This document shows positions 8,710 through 15,699 of a stretch of DNA of 25,390 nt, in pieces (the stretch's first letter is position 1; the number at the start of each line of letters is the position of its first letter). The stretch covers positions 1-25,390 of the forward strand of contig JANPGV010000093.1 in assembly GCA_031424145.1 (NCBI GenBank), given 5' to 3'. A model generated the notes under the pieces. The model ran no database searches, was not told where the DNA came from, and worked only from the letters and a program-made list of their open reading frames with translations. This DNA is from JAENVT01 sp031424145 (GTDB lineage Bacteria > Actinomycetota > Acidimicrobiia > Acidimicrobiales > Ilumatobacteraceae). The position numbers and the translations under genes are program-made.

Positions 8710-10302
8710 GTGACGATCGCCGACGACACTCAGTGGGGCGCGTTCAGGGACGGCGGACCGTGGGTGCTCGACCGAGACGACCTGCAGTGGTATCCGGTCG
8801 CCGGCCTCCTCCGCCAGGCCGCGAAAGCCGGCGTCCCGGCACTGACCCGCCCGCGGCGCATACCGCCGGGCATGCGGGTGATCTCAGTGGCCGCACGTCT
8901 CATCATGGCAATCGCGCCGTGGTGGCTGCGCAAGAAGCGCCACCGCTTGGCGACGCCAGAGGACAGCCGACGCGACATCTCAGGTCGATTGCGACGAGCC
9001 GCGGAGTGGCTCGGCCCGACATACATCAAACTCGGCCAGATCATCTCCAGCGGCGAGGGTCTGTTCCCGGCAGAGCTCGTCAAGGAGTTCAAACAGTGCC
9101 GGGACAAGGTGCCTGCCGAACCGTTCGACGATGTGCGCAGGGTGGTCGAGGAAGATCTCGGCGTTCCCCTCGAATCCATGTTCTCGTCCTTCGACCGCGC
9201 CCCGCTGGCCGCGGCATCGATCGCCCAGGTTCACGCGGCAACGCTGCACACCGGGGAGGAGGTCGTCGTCAAGGTGCAACGCCCGAGCGTTGCCCGCCTC
9301 GTACGCAAGGACCTGCGGGTCATGGCGTGGCTGGCGCCCCATCTCGTCGGCCGCATACACATCGCCTCGTTGGCCAACCCGCCGGCGCTGGTCGAGCTGT
9401 TCGCCGAGACGATCGTCGAAGAGCTCGACTTCCGCATGGAGGCCGCCAACATGATCGACATCGCGGCCATGCTCTGCGAGCTGAAGCAGACGGGCTACGT
9501 GGTACCCCGGCCCCACCCCTCGCTGGTCACTCGTCGAGTGTTGGTGATGGAGCGCGTCGACGGGTTCAACTTCGACGACGTTGCGGGGATGAAAGACGCC
9601 GGTGTCGACACTGAGGCGGTGGTGCGCACGGCGATGATCGCCCTCATCGAAGGCGCGATGGTGTACGGCGTGTTCCACGGGGACCTGCACGGTGGCAACC
9701 TCTTCGTCCTGCCCGACGGTCGCACTGCTCTGCTTGACTTCGGCATCGTCGGACGTCTGCCTGGGGACCGACGACTTGCCTTCCTGCGGATGATGGTCTG
9801 TGCCACGACCAATGACGTGAAGGGACAACTGGCGGCGATGCGCGATCTCGGCGCACTCCCGATCGACGTCGACCTCGACATGGTGATGCGCGACCTGCGG
9901 CTGGATCAGGCTCCGATCGACCCGACGACGCTCACGGGTGAGGAACTCGTCGCCGAGGTGCAGCGTGTGGTCAAGGCACTCCTCGGCTACGGGGCGCGCA
10001 TGCCGAAAGAGCTGATGCTCTACGTGAAGAACATGGTGTTCCTCGACGGCGCGATGGCCCGACTTGCTCCCGATCTCGACCTCCTCGCGGAGATCGCCAA
10101 CATCTCGATGTGGTTCGCCGAACGCCACGGCGAGCAACTGGGGCGTGAGCTGGGCATCGACCAGAAGACGCTCGAGCTGAACATGGACGGCGTCAAGGCC
10201 GGCTTCGGGGTCGACGCCTCGACCGAGCAACTGACGTACCGAGAGTTGCAGTCGAGGCGCGCTCTGATTCAGAAGCGGATGCGCGACCACGTCGGTCGCT
10301 AA
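8710..10302 (+). CDS. ABC1/AarF/UbiB-family atypical protein kinase-like protein
   Basis: The 530-residue product has the UbiB/ADCK signatures in order: KLGQ (residues 107-110), the alanine-rich nucleotide loop PLAAASIAQVHAA (165-177), VVVKVQRP with Lys188, EELDFRMEAAN (238-246), the catalytic loop HGDLHGGN (323-330) and DFG (343-345). These conserved residues suggest an intact ATP-binding site. In other bacteria UbiB supports quinone synthesis or lipid-related functions; the actinobacterial role is not established. Unlike E. coli UbiB, I see no clear C-terminal pair of membrane helices, though residues 57-73 are hydrophobic. The start is a GTG at 8710, because the ATG at 8702 runs into a stop within four codons. 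Ten bases separate it from the following methyltransferase gene. Confidence 0.88.
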   Translation: MTIADDTQWGAFRDGGPWVLDRDDLQWYPVAGLLRQAAKAGVPALTRPRRIPPGMRVISVAARLIMAIAPWWLRKKRHRLATPEDSRRDISGRLRRAAEWLGPTYIKLGQIISSGEGLFPAELVKEFKQCRDKVPAEPFDDVRRVVEEDLGVPLESMFSSFDRAPLAAASIAQVHAATLHTGEEVVVKVQRPSVARLVRKDLRVMAWLAPHLVGRIHIASLANPPALVELFAETIVEELDFRMEAANMIDIAAMLCELKQTGYVVPRPHPSLVTRRVLVMERVDGFNFDDVAGMKDAGVDTEAVVRTAMIALIEGAMVYGVFHGDLHGGNLFVLPDGRTALLDFGIVGRLPGDRRLAFLRMMVCATTNDVKGQLAAMRDLGALPIDVDLDMVMRDLRLDQAPIDPTTLTGEELVAEVQRVVKALLGYGARMPKELMLYVKNMVFLDGAMARLAPDLDLLAEIANISMWFAERHGEQLGRELGIDQKTLELNMDGVKAGFGVDASTEQLTYRELQSRRALIQKRMRDHVGR

Positions 10303-10305
10303 CTT
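10300..10305 (+). promoter_or_regulatory. Possible -10 box overlapping the ubiB-like stop codon
   Basis: TAACTT fits TANNNT, includes the preceding TAA stop, and ends six bases before the GTG at 10312. The spacing is that of a leaderless start, so the methyltransferase may have its own promoter as well as read-through. Confidence 0.35.
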
Positions 10306-10311
10306 CACGGC

Positions 10312-11241
10312 GTGAGCCTCGACGCGAACGCCCGCCGATTCTCTGGGTTCGCTGATCTCTACGATGCCGTGCGTCCCGTTCCGCCTCGGGTGCTGGCCGA
10401 TGTCATCACGAGGTACGTCGGCGGTCCGCCGGCGATCACCGTCGACCTCGGCAGCGGGACCGGGCTGTCGACGCGCTGGGCAGGTGGATGGGCCGGCCAA
10501 GTGATCGGTGTCGAGCCCAATGCCGACATGCGGCTACGCGCCGCAACTGTCACCGCGGACACAAATGTCAGCTACGTGCAAAGTTGGTCACACGCCACGG
10601 ATCTGCGCGATGAATCGGCCGACGTCGTGCTGGCGGTGCAGGCCCTGCATTGGATGGATCCGTCGTCGACGTTCGACGAGGTGGCCCGGATCCTCCGCCC
10701 GGGCGGAGTCTTCGCGGCGCTCGATTGTGACTGGCCGCCAGCGGTCGGCAACGCGAATGCCGAGCAGGCCTGGCACAACGCGCGCGCGGTCGTCGCCGGA
10801 TACGAGCGCGAGCTTGCAGCCTCGCCTCGGGCCGACACTTCATCGGTCCGACCGTCAGCGCGCGAACCCTCATCGTCCCCGCAGACCGACGACCTCCGAC
10901 CCATCAACTCGCAAGATCCGACTTCCGGGGTGACCATCGTCGATGGCGTGCAGTTCTGGCACAAGGAACAGCACCTCCGGCGAATGGTTGCCAGCGGTCA
11001 CTTCAGCCACTGCATCGAGGTCGCCGCGCTCGGCGAGGAGCACGGCAACGCCGACAGGTTCGTCCAGCTCTTCTGCAGCCAGGGCGACTACCAGGCTCTT
11101 CGTCGCCATGGATTCGACGACGCGGCCTTGGGGGTCGAACAGTTCTCGGTCGATACCCATGCCGCGCTCGGCGACGGGGACCGGCCGTTCTGGTTCACCT
11201 ACCGGGCAAGAATCGGCGTTCGCCCCGACCACGGTCGATAG
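10312..11241 (+). CDS. Class I SAM-dependent methyltransferase (methyltransferase type 11-like)
   Basis: The 309-residue product has a Rossmann-fold methyltransferase core. Motif I is VDLGSGTGLS (44-53), followed by the acidic end of strand 2 in VIGVEPNADM (64-73). The segment ADVVLAVQALHWMDP (103-117) and the post-motif ARILRPGGVFAALD (125-138) complete the core. The HWMDP and LRPGGVFA pattern is that of small-molecule methyltransferases of the UbiE/type 11 group. A serine-, proline- and aspartate-rich stretch (about 170-206) is inserted before the C-terminal segment and is probably a flexible loop. GTG at 10312 is the only reasonable start. The substrate is unknown. It is followed by nucS after nine bases. 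Confidence 0.82.
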   Translation: MSLDANARRFSGFADLYDAVRPVPPRVLADVITRYVGGPPAITVDLGSGTGLSTRWAGGWAGQVIGVEPNADMRLRAATVTADTNVSYVQSWSHATDLRDESADVVLAVQALHWMDPSSTFDEVARILRPGGVFAALDCDWPPAVGNANAEQAWHNARAVVAGYERELAASPRADTSSVRPSAREPSSSPQTDDLRPINSQDPTSGVTIVDGVQFWHKEQHLRRMVASGHFSHCIEVAALGEEHGNADRFVQLFCSQGDYQALRRHGFDDAALGVEQFSVDTHAALGDGDRPFWFTYRARIGVRPDHGR

Positions 11242-11244
11242 CTT
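11239..11244 (+). promoter_or_regulatory. Possible -10 box overlapping the methyltransferase stop codon, ahead of nucS
   Basis: TAGCTT fits TANNNT, contains the upstream TAG stop, and ends six bases before the nucS GTG at 11251. This is the same leaderless-type spacing as in the gene before. Confidence 0.35.
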
Positions 11245-11250
11245 CTCGTC

Positions 11251-11910
11251 GTGCGTCTCGTCATTGCTCGCTGCTCGGTCGATTATGCCGGTCGCCTGAC
11301 AGCCCACCTACCCGAGGCCGTGCGGCTGATCATGGTGAAAGCCGATGGTTGTGTGGCAATACATGCCGATGGCGGGGCGTACAAGCCGTTGAACTGGATG
11401 AACGCCCCAAACGTCCTGGTGATCGGTGACGACTCCTGGACGGTGACCAACCCGAAAGGGGAGTCGCTAACGATCACGCTGCACGAAGTGCTCTCCGATG
11501 TCGAGACCGTGTTCGGCGACGACCCCGGTTTGCAGAAAGACGGCGTCGAGGCGCACTTGCAGGAGCTCCTGGCAGCCTCACCGCACGCGATCGAAGCGGG
11601 TCTGACTCTTGTTCGCCGCGAGTACCCGACGGCAATCGGGCCGATCGATCTCCTGTGCCGCGATCGCGACGGCCAGGTTGTCGCCATCGAGGTCAAGCGC
11701 CGCGGTGAGATCGACGGGGTCGAGCAACTCGTCCGGTACATCGAGCGTCTGCATCTCGACTCGTCGCTGGGCACGGTGCGCGGTGTCTACGTGGCTCAGA
11801 TCGTCAAGCCGCAGGCCCGCGTGCTGGCCGAGGCGCGCGGCTTCACCGTGGTCGAGGTCGACTACGACGAGCTGCGCGGAATGCGCGCCGCTGAGCTGCG
11901 GCTGTTCTAG
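11251..11910 (+). CDS. nucS: Mismatch-specific endonuclease NucS/EndoMS
   Basis: The 219-residue product matches NucS over its length. It has an N-terminal DNA-binding beta domain (RCSVDYAGRL, then KADGCVAIHADGGAYKPLNWM) and a C-terminal RecB-like nuclease domain. The catalytic set is visible as GPIDLL with Asp133 and IEVKRRGEIDGVEQL with Glu147 and Lys149. The last residues, AELRLF, form a hydrophobic tail like the sliding-clamp-binding motif reported for this family. NucS cuts both strands at mismatches such as G-T and substitutes for MutS/MutL repair in most actinobacteria and some archaea. The start is GTG 11251, with a leaderless-type -10 box. The gene ends nine bases before the stop of the convergent TrpB2 gene. 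Confidence 0.95.
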   Translation: MRLVIARCSVDYAGRLTAHLPEAVRLIMVKADGCVAIHADGGAYKPLNWMNAPNVLVIGDDSWTVTNPKGESLTITLHEVLSDVETVFGDDPGLQKDGVEAHLQELLAASPHAIEAGLTLVRREYPTAIGPIDLLCRDRDGQVVAIEVKRRGEIDGVEQLVRYIERLHLDSSLGTVRGVYVAQIVKPQARVLAEARGFTVVEVDYDELRGMRAAELRLF

Positions 11911-11919
11911 CGAGCGCCT

Positions 11920-13275
11920 CTACGCCATCACCGGCACGGAAGCCATGGCGTCGGCCAACTCCTTGTCGGTCAGGTCGTAGTCGACCATCTTGCCGGCGAG
12001 ATAGTTCTCGTACGCGGCGAGATCGAGATGGCCGTGGCCACACAGTGCCGTGAGGATGACCTTCTCCTCCCCGGTCTCCTTGCAACGCTTCGCCTCTCTG
12101 ATCGCCGCAGCGATGGCATGGGTCGGCTCGGGTGCCGGCAGGATTCCCTCGTTCCTCGCGAACGTCAACGCACCGGCGAAGCACTCGGTCTGGGGAATGG
12201 CTTCCGCCTCGGCGAGGCCGAGCTCGTAGATGTGCGAAACAAGCGGGGACATCCCGTGGTAGCGCAACCCGCCGGCGTGGATGGACGGCGGTATGAAATC
12301 GTGGCCCAGGGTGTGCATCTTCATCAGCGGCGTCATTCCCGCCGTATCGCCGAAGTCGTAGCGGTACTCACCCTTGGTGAGGCTCGGGCACGCAGCGGGC
12401 TCCACGCAACGAATCGTCGGATTCATCCGCCCAGCCATCTTCTCGCGCAGGAACGGGAACGAGAGGCCGCCGAAGTTCGAGCCTCCGCCCGTGCAACCGA
12501 CCAGCAGATCGGGTGTCTCGCCGACCATTGCCATTTGCAGAAGCGCTTCTTCGCCGATGACCGTCTGGTGAAGCAGCACATGGTTGAGCACGCTGCCGAG
12601 CGCGTACCGAGTTTTGGGATCCGCCACGGCCGCCCCGACTGCTTCAGAGATGGCGATACCAAGGCTGCCGGGATGGTCCGGATCCTGCGCGAGCAACGAC
12701 CGTCCGTACTCGGTGACGTCGGAGGGGCTCGAGTGGACCGTGGCCCCGTAGACCTCCATCATCACCCGGCGATACGGCTTGGAAACGTACGAAGCAGCAA
12801 CCTGCCAGATCTCGCATTCGATCCCGTATTGCGCGGTGGCGAACGCCAACGCTGTGCCCCACTGACCGGCGCCGGTTTCGGTGGTCAGCTTGGTGATGCC
12901 CTCCTGGTGGTTGTAGTAGGCCTGGGGTACCGCCGTGTTCGGCTTGTGTGACCCCGCCGGGCTGACCCCTTCGTACTTGTAGTAGATCCGCGCGGGTGTG
13001 TCGAGCGCCTTCTCCAAACGGTGGGCGCGAAACAATGGCGACGGCCTCCACAGGCGATACACATCGAGTACCCCGCCCGGGATGTCGACGTAACTGTCGG
13101 AGGTGACTTCCTGCATGATCAGGGCCATCGGGAACAGCGGAGCAAGATCATCCGGTCCGACAGGCTGCATCGTGCCCGGGTGAAGTGGCGGAGGGGGCGG
13201 CGATGGCAAGTCGGGAATGATGTTGTACCACTGCGTCGGGATCTGATCTTCGGTCAACAGGATCTTGTTCTGCAC
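11920..13275 (-). CDS. trpB2: TrpB2-type tryptophan synthase beta chain (PLP enzyme)
   Basis: The 451-residue product belongs to the long TrpB2 subfamily (TrpB-like, TIGR01415 type) rather than the canonical TrpB that pairs with TrpA. Seen in order are: an N-terminal WYNIIPDLPSPPPPPLHPGT extension; RPSPLFRAHRLEK; the PLP-lysine motif AGSHKPNTA with Lys111; ETGAGQWG; and the phosphate-binding loop GCTGGGSNFGG near 262. TrpB2 enzymes condense indole or related donors with serine or O-phosphoserine, and may act as a stand-alone indole-salvage synthase. No trpA or other trp gene is nearby. The start is a GTG at 13275-13273, with GAGGGGG upstream. It diverges from manA across an 85-bp spacer containing a possible operator. 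Confidence 0.9.
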   Translation of the reverse strand: MQNKILLTEDQIPTQWYNIIPDLPSPPPPPLHPGTMQPVGPDDLAPLFPMALIMQEVTSDSYVDIPGGVLDVYRLWRPSPLFRAHRLEKALDTPARIYYKYEGVSPAGSHKPNTAVPQAYYNHQEGITKLTTETGAGQWGTALAFATAQYGIECEIWQVAASYVSKPYRRVMMEVYGATVHSSPSDVTEYGRSLLAQDPDHPGSLGIAISEAVGAAVADPKTRYALGSVLNHVLLHQTVIGEEALLQMAMVGETPDLLVGCTGGGSNFGGLSFPFLREKMAGRMNPTIRCVEPAACPSLTKGEYRYDFGDTAGMTPLMKMHTLGHDFIPPSIHAGGLRYHGMSPLVSHIYELGLAEAEAIPQTECFAGALTFARNEGILPAPEPTHAIAAAIREAKRCKETGEEKVILTALCGHGHLDLAAYENYLAGKMVDYDLTDKELADAMASVPVMA

Positions 13276-13315
13276 GACACGCCCCCTCTACTTGTTGGAA
13301 CCGGAGTCCCTTAGC

Positions 13316-13346
13316 TTGACGACGGAACGGTACTCCGTTGTACAAG
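13316..13346 (+). promoter_or_regulatory. Candidate manA promoter
   Basis: TTGACG (13316-13321) is a good -35 box. TACAAG (13341-13346) is a possible -10 after a 19-base spacer. An alternative -10, TAGCGT (13347-13352), would give a near-leaderless transcript but has too long a spacer. The manA ATG at 13361 has no obvious ribosome-binding site. Confidence 0.38.
13326..13339. promoter_or_regulatory. Inverted repeat inside the candidate manA promoter
   Basis: AACGG (13326-13330), TACT, CCGTT (13335-13339) is a perfect inverted repeat between the proposed -35 and -10 boxes. The palindrome TTGTACAA follows at 13338-13345. The position fits an operator for a repressor of manA and/or the divergent trpB2, but no regulator gene is adjacent. 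Confidence 0.35.
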
Positions 13347-13360
13347 TAGCGTGTCGACGC

Positions 13361-14434
13361 ATGCACACAGTCGTCGGGCGGGCGCGGCACTACGCGTGGG
13401 GTGACACAACCGCCATTCCGGAGATGCTCGGACAACCTGCCGACGGGCGCCCATGGGCCGAGTGGTGGATGGGCACGCACCCGCTGGCACCATCAAACCT
13501 CGAGGACGGCTCGCCGCTCGAGTCGGTCGCCGGTGACCTGCCCTACCTCCTCAAGCTCATGGCTGCTGCCCAGCCACTCTCTCTGCAGACACACCCGGAT
13601 GAAGCGCAAGCCGAGGCCGGGTTCGCACTCGAGGAACACGCCGGGATCCGCAGCGACTCCCCGGATCGCATCTACAAGGACCGCTCTGCCAAGCCCGAGA
13701 TGCTGTGCGCGCTGACCACGTTCGACACGCTCTGCGGCTTTCGCCCGGTCGACGCCACGCTGTCTCTCCTGCACGACATCGGTGCCGAGGACCTCGCCGC
13801 GTTCCTGCAACATGAGAAGCTGCCGTCGACTGTCGCAGCCCTGTATCGCGGCAAGCTCGATCTGCGATCGACCATCGACGCGTGCCGTCTGCACCATCGG
13901 GCCGAGGCAGAGCTGGTCACCGAGCTCGCCGCGGCCCACCCCGGTGATCCCTCCGTGGTGGTCACCCTCTTGCTGAACCGCGTGCTCCTCGGTCGCGGTG
14001 ACGCGGTGTTCCTCGGGCCCGGGAACCTGCACGCCTACCTCCGTGGGTTCGGCGTCGAGGTGATGGCCAACAGCGACAACGTGGTGCGCGGCGGCCTGAC
14101 CCCGAAGCACGTCGATGTCGACGAGTTGCTGGCCGTGCTCGACTACGAACCGCTGGTGCAACCCAAGGTGCGCAGCACAGAGGTCGAGCCGGGCCACTGG
14201 CGTTACGAGACGCCGAACACGCCGTTTGTCGCGTCGCGATTCGAGCTCGACGAAGGTCAGAAGTGCTCACATCGCGCCGAGGGCCGCGAACTTCTGTTGT
14301 GGGTCAGTGGCCCACAACACGGTGAATGTCTGTACCTGGTTGATGGCGAAACGGTGGAGCTCAGCGGTCCCGCCGGTGCCTTCCTGGTCCAGGAGACCGT
14401 GATCCACGACTGTTCGTCGGCTGTCCACCCGTAG
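13361..14434 (+). CDS. manA: Mannose-6-phosphate isomerase, class I
   Basis: The 357-residue product has the class I phosphomannose isomerase zinc ligands: Gln76 and His78 in LSLQTHPD, Glu113 in AKPEM, and His224 in GNLHAYLRGFGVEVMANSDNVVRGGLTPK. It converts mannose 6-phosphate and fructose 6-phosphate, feeding GDP-mannose and glycan synthesis or mannose use. The ATG at 13361 (MHTVVGRARHYAWG) is chosen because family similarity begins there. The frame is open further upstream, but that extra sequence lies in the trpB2-manA promoter region. The length is slightly below the roughly 390 residues of E. coli ManA, as in other actinobacteria. The gene stands alone between the divergent trpB2 and a decayed phosphatase gene. 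Confidence 0.93.
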   Translation: MHTVVGRARHYAWGDTTAIPEMLGQPADGRPWAEWWMGTHPLAPSNLEDGSPLESVAGDLPYLLKLMAAAQPLSLQTHPDEAQAEAGFALEEHAGIRSDSPDRIYKDRSAKPEMLCALTTFDTLCGFRPVDATLSLLHDIGAEDLAAFLQHEKLPSTVAALYRGKLDLRSTIDACRLHHRAEAELVTELAAAHPGDPSVVVTLLLNRVLLGRGDAVFLGPGNLHAYLRGFGVEVMANSDNVVRGGLTPKHVDVDELLAVLDYEPLVQPKVRSTEVEPGHWRYETPNTPFVASRFELDEGQKCSHRAEGRELLLWVSGPQHGECLYLVDGETVELSGPAGAFLVQETVIHDCSSAVHP

Positions 14435-14518
14435 GCCATCCGGAGTACATCGGAGGTTGGTCTCGGTTCCGTAGAACGTCCCTGGTGGTGCCGCCAATCA
14501 GAGGCACCCGGACAACGA

Positions 14519-14546
14519 AGGAACCGGAATGAGCTGACCGGTTCCT
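14519..14546 (+). terminator. Strong hairpin downstream of manA
   Basis: AGGAACCGG (14519-14527) and CCGGTTCCT (14538-14546) pair perfectly over nine bases with a ten-base loop. It lies 84 bases after the manA stop and exactly where similarity to the phosphatase family begins. No T-tract follows. It could end manA transcripts or mark the edge of a rearrangement. Confidence 0.4.
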
Positions 14547-14866
14547 ACCGACCGGAGGACAGCGAGATCGATCGTCCGTCGCTGGCTGCCGGTCAGGTCA
14601 AGTGGTGCGCCAACAACACCGGCAACGAGGGTGAGGACCACTCGTGGGGCGAGACCATCTGTGTCACCGATGGCTGCGTTCGCATCGGAACGTTCAACGA
14701 CCTGCCCACCAATGACCCCGCAGCTGCAAACCACGGCGAAGGTGCGGAGTGGACGGGCGGATTCTTCGATCCGACCGGTAAGCACTTCTACGTGAGCATT
14801 CAGCACAACATGACCGGCTTCGGCGTCGTGCTCGACATCACCGGATTCGACAACATCGGCCACTGA
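14519..14866 (+). pseudogene. Remnant of a PhoX/DUF839-type phosphatase gene (C-terminal part)
   Basis: One frame encodes a recognisable tail of a secreted PhoX (DUF839) phosphatase. Seen are YRPEDSEIDRPSLAAGQ, WCANNTGNEGEDHSWGETIC, DGCVRIGTFNDL, EWTGGFFDPTGKHFYVSIQHN and GFGVVLDITGF, then TGA at 14864-14866. No ATG, GTG or TTG precedes these in frame after the manA stop, so the 5' half is missing. From what I recall of intact family members, about 60-80 residues normally separate the TICVTDG and DGCVRIGT segments. Here they are joined directly, implying an in-frame internal deletion at a repeated (T/S)DG. The frame is open back to 14435 and is the same frame as manA, with only the TAG between. 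A functional short protein is unlikely. Confidence 0.8.
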
Positions 14867-14880
14867 GCCCAACTAGCGAG

Positions 14881-14924
14881 GTTGTCATGCGTTGACCGCT
14901 GCCCGTTCGTCAGCGCATGACAAC
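14881..14924. terminator. Long hairpin between the phosphatase remnant and the nucleoside phosphorylase gene
   Basis: GTTGTCATGCGTTGAC (14881-14896) and GTCAGCGCATGACAAC (14909-14924) form a 16-pair stem with one mismatch (T opposite G, a wobble in one RNA strand) and a 12-base loop. It ends four bases before the stop codon of the minus-strand phosphorylase gene. It would serve as a terminator for the long minus-strand block and possibly for plus-strand transcripts. No clear T-tract is present on either side. Confidence 0.6.
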
Positions 14925-14927
14925 TCG

Positions 14928-15695
14928 TCAGAGGCGAATGACGGCGTCGAGGGCGAGGTCGAGCAGGTGCTCACGCGCTGTCGACTGCGACTCCCAGTTG
15001 CGGTGATCCCACTCCGCCGCGCTGACATCGTCGCCGGCGTAGAGCAATTGGGCATAGACGACGCCGCGGAATGCTGCAGCGGCGAACATTGCCGCGGCCT
15101 CCATCTCCACCGTGATGCAGCCCTGATCACGCCGGCGGGCGACCTTGGCGAGGGTCTCCCGGAAGAAGGCATCTGTCGTCCAAGTCATGCCGCGGTCGTG
15201 CGGCACGCCTGCTTCGGTCAGCACATCGTCGATCACGGCCAGCGCCCGGGGGTGCGGCACCACAGCAACATCGGCAGGCGCGTAGTGATAGCTGGTGCCT
15301 TCGTCACGCACGGCCCCGACCGGCACGATCACATGACCGACGTCGAAACCCGGGCGGACGATTCCTGCGCCGCCACAACCGATGATCTGCGTCGCACCGA
15401 GCGAGATCACGACCTCGAGCGAAGTGACGGCGGCCGGCGCGCCGACTCCGGGGCTGACCAGAGCGACATCGTGGCCCTTGTGATCGATCACGCAGATCGC
15501 ATGATCGCCGTGCTCGAAGGGCACGTTGTGGATCGGCACCACATCGACCGTGCGGTCGCGCACGACGTTCCCGAACCAGCACATCACAGCGCGGGTCGGG
15601 AAGCCCAGCATCGGCCGATGGATGGACGGATTGATCACCGCGTCCGGAGAAGGGTCGAACTCGAAGAGCGGATGCTCGTTCGGCGTCATGCGCAA
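14928..15695 (-). CDS. Nucleoside phosphorylase, PNP/UDP family (uridine phosphorylase-like)
   Basis: The roughly 255-residue product shows the family phosphate/nucleoside-binding run SPGVGAPAAVTSLEVVIS and GATQIIGCGGAG, then VEMEAAAMFAAAAFRGV near 195, where the Glu-Met-Glu contacts ribose. These enzymes split nucleosides with phosphate into base and pentose 1-phosphate for salvage; uridine phosphorylase is the closest by motif, but purine specificity is not excluded. Two starts are close: TTG at 15695-15693 with AGGGCG about seven bases upstream, and ATG at 15689-15687, which is too far from that site. Either start is within 4-10 bases of the ispG stop, so it is the last gene of the minus-strand block. 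Confidence 0.85.
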   Translation of the reverse strand: MRMTPNEHPLFEFDPSPDAVINPSIHRPMLGFPTRAVMCWFGNVVRDRTVDVVPIHNVPFEHGDHAICVIDHKGHDVALVSPGVGAPAAVTSLEVVISLGATQIIGCGGAGIVRPGFDVGHVIVPVGAVRDEGTSYHYAPADVAVVPHPRALAVIDDVLTEAGVPHDRGMTWTTDAFFRETLAKVARRRDQGCITVEMEAAAMFAAAAFRGVVYAQLLYAGDDVSAAEWDHRNWESQSTAREHLLDLALDAVIRL

Positions 15696-15699
15696 GTCG

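Noticed and set aside
8980..10500. A 506-codon antisense frame across the ubiB-like gene
   Set aside because: The opposite strand has all kinase-like motifs in order; the antisense product is compositionally a shadow with no domain.
12028..12951. A 307-codon plus-strand frame within trpB2
   Set aside because: Antisense shadow of a well-conserved PLP enzyme; no family features.
14498..14872. A 124-codon minus-strand frame over the phosphatase remnant
   Set aside because: The plus strand has specific PhoX-type motifs; the minus-strand product has none.
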